Origin: Clostridiales bacterium
GTDB taxonomy: Bacteria > Bacillota_A > Clostridia > Oscillospirales > Oscillospiraceae
Length of the DNA: 6,245 bases
Direction of reading: 5' to 3'
Assembly (NCBI GenBank): GCA_019417795.1
Contig: DXUR01000168.1
Span: 1 to 6,245, forward strand
The notes below the pieces were generated by a model. That model did no database searches and was not told where the DNA came from. It saw nothing but the letters and a program-made list of their open reading frames with translations. A program made the translations under genes and the position numbers. Below, piece after piece: positions 6,061 to 6,245 of this stretch (position 1 is the first letter of the stretch; the number at the start of each line of letters is the position of its first letter).

Positions 6061-6089
6061 AGTGTATGACGGCCCCCGCCCGGATATGC
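6061..6089 (-). promoter_or_regulatory. Sigma-E-type (mother-cell) promoter of the spoIIIA operon
   Basis: On the minus strand, GCATATC (6089-6083) is followed after 14 nt by CATACACT (6068-6061). The known sigma-E consensus is about KMATATT for -35 and CATACAHT for -10 with a 13-15 nt spacer, so the -10 fits fully and the -35 at six of seven positions. Transcription would begin near 6053, about 20 nt before the TTG of spoIIIAA. It fits the known sigma-E control of spoIIIA in B. subtilis. The G-rich spacer is just a reflection of the high GC genome. Confidence 0.85.
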
Positions 6090-6095
6090 CAGATG

Positions 6096-6120
6096 AAAAA
6101 AGCGTGGGTCCCCCGCTTTT
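6096..6120 (-). terminator. Intrinsic terminator just upstream of the spoIIIA promoter
   Basis: Minus strand: AAAAGCG (6120-6114) pairs with CGCTTTT (6104-6098), with GG/CC pairing possible inside across one mismatch, and the T-run continues to six T (6101-6096). It lies 6 nt upstream of the sigma-E -35 box. It probably ends a transcript coming from a gene beyond the right edge and keeps it from entering the sporulation operon. Confidence 0.7.
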
Positions 6121-6152
6121 CAGCGTGTCGAAAAAGTCTTTTCGCCCCGCTG
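6121..6152 (-). repeat. Interrupted stem-loop abutting the terminator
   Basis: CAGCG (6121-6125) pairs with CGCTG (6148-6152), and inside it CGAAAA (6129-6134) pairs with TTTTCG (6139-6144) around a 4-nt loop. The two stems are separated by a 3-by-3 internal loop in which one G-C pair is possible. It directly touches the terminator hairpin at 6120. It may be part of the same structured RNA; function unknown. Confidence 0.6.
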
Positions 6153-6156
6153 AACA

Positions 6157-6189
6157 AGTTTTCAGAACTTCATAAAAGTTCTGAAAACT
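6157..6189. repeat. Perfect 14-bp inverted repeat with 5-nt loop
   Basis: AGTTTTCAGAACTT (6157-6170) and AAGTTCTGAAAACT (6176-6189) are exact reverse complements around CATAA. No T-run follows on either strand, so it is not a standard terminator. Each arm also contains its own AGTT...AACT dyad, the two copies starting 20 bp apart (6157 and 6177), which is about two helical turns and would suit an operator bound by a dimeric or tetrameric protein. As RNA it would be a long A-U-rich hairpin placed 4 nt before the next stem-loop. Confidence 0.75.
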
Positions 6190-6245
6190 AAGGATTTCAA
6201 TGGCGCAGGACACCCTTCTTGGGTTTCCCGCGCACACCCTTCCTT
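6190..6245. other. Short noncoding stretch at the right edge
   Basis: I see no gene in this stretch. The 9-mer ACACCCTTC occurs twice, at 6210-6218 and 6234-6242 (24-nt period), and the outermost bases AAGGA/TCCTT (6190-6194 and 6241-6245) could pair. The window ends here, so whether this is the 3' end of a gene, a leader or a small RNA cannot be decided. Confidence 0.3.

Noticed and set aside
6152..6158. GAACAAG, one mismatch from the SpoIIID consensus GGACAAG
   Set aside because: SpoIIID is known to affect spoIIIA in B. subtilis, but a 7-mer with one mismatch more than 60 bp upstream of the -35 box carries too little information to call.
6157..6189. The 14-bp inverted repeat as a rho-independent terminator
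   Set aside because: The stem is not GC-rich and neither strand has a T-run directly after it. The real terminator signal is the hairpin at 6096-6120.
6013..6237. A 74-codon minus-strand open frame upstream of and overlapping the spoIIIAA start
   Set aside because: It runs through the hairpins, the terminator and the promoter and has no recognisable protein features, so a leader peptide or real gene is unlikely.
6210..6242. Two ACACCCTTC copies as the start of a CRISPR or tandem array
   Set aside because: Only two 9-nt copies are seen with a 15-nt spacing and the window ends there, so this is probably chance.

Overview
The window holds the complete eight-gene spoIIIA sporulation operon (spoIIIAA to spoIIIAH), read leftwards on the minus strand. 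It is followed by an Asp23-family gene (yqhY-like) and nusB, and then by the 5' part of a membrane acyltransferase that runs off the left edge. Every gene I can support is on the minus strand. The spoIIIA set makes this an endospore-forming Firmicute. The high GC content (roughly 60% by eye, with strongly GC-biased third positions and many long shadow frames) points to a gut clostridial lineage of the Oscillospiraceae/Ruminococcaceae type rather than Bacillus or low-GC Clostridium. That placement is inference from composition and synteny only.

Layout in the direction of transcription (right to left): 6245-6190 shows no gene. At 6189-6096 there are three back-to-back stem-loops, the last being a good intrinsic terminator for something that enters from beyond the right edge. 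At 6089-6061 there is a sigma-E-type promoter (GCATATC, 14 nt, CATACACT), then a strong ribosome binding site and a TTG start for spoIIIAA. The genes AA-AB-AC-AD-AE-AF-AG-AH are packed with 4-nt ATGA/GTGA overlaps, 11-nt overlaps or gaps of at most 23 nt. Right after the spoIIIAH stop there is a separate vegetative-type promoter (TTGTAA, 17 nt, TAGAAT with extended TG) driving yqhY-nusB. A clear rho-independent terminator follows nusB, and only 15 nt after its T-run the acyltransferase begins.

Together the spoIIIA products build the mother-cell half of the SpoIIIA-SpoIIQ channel (feeding tube) between mother cell and forespore. SpoIIIAA is the ATPase. AB, AC, AD and AE resemble type II/IV secretion or export platform parts. 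AF, AG and AH are membrane-anchored proteins with ring-building domains that form the ring stack facing SpoIIQ. AF, AG and AH are all shorter here than their B. subtilis counterparts. The housekeeping pair yqhY-nusB probably runs from its own promoter in growth, with possible read-through from spoIIIA during sporulation.

I found no wholly new system. The parts most worth a second look are the three-hairpin element upstream of the promoter, the 14-bp perfect inverted repeat within it, and the unusual placement of the acyltransferase just after the nusB terminator.
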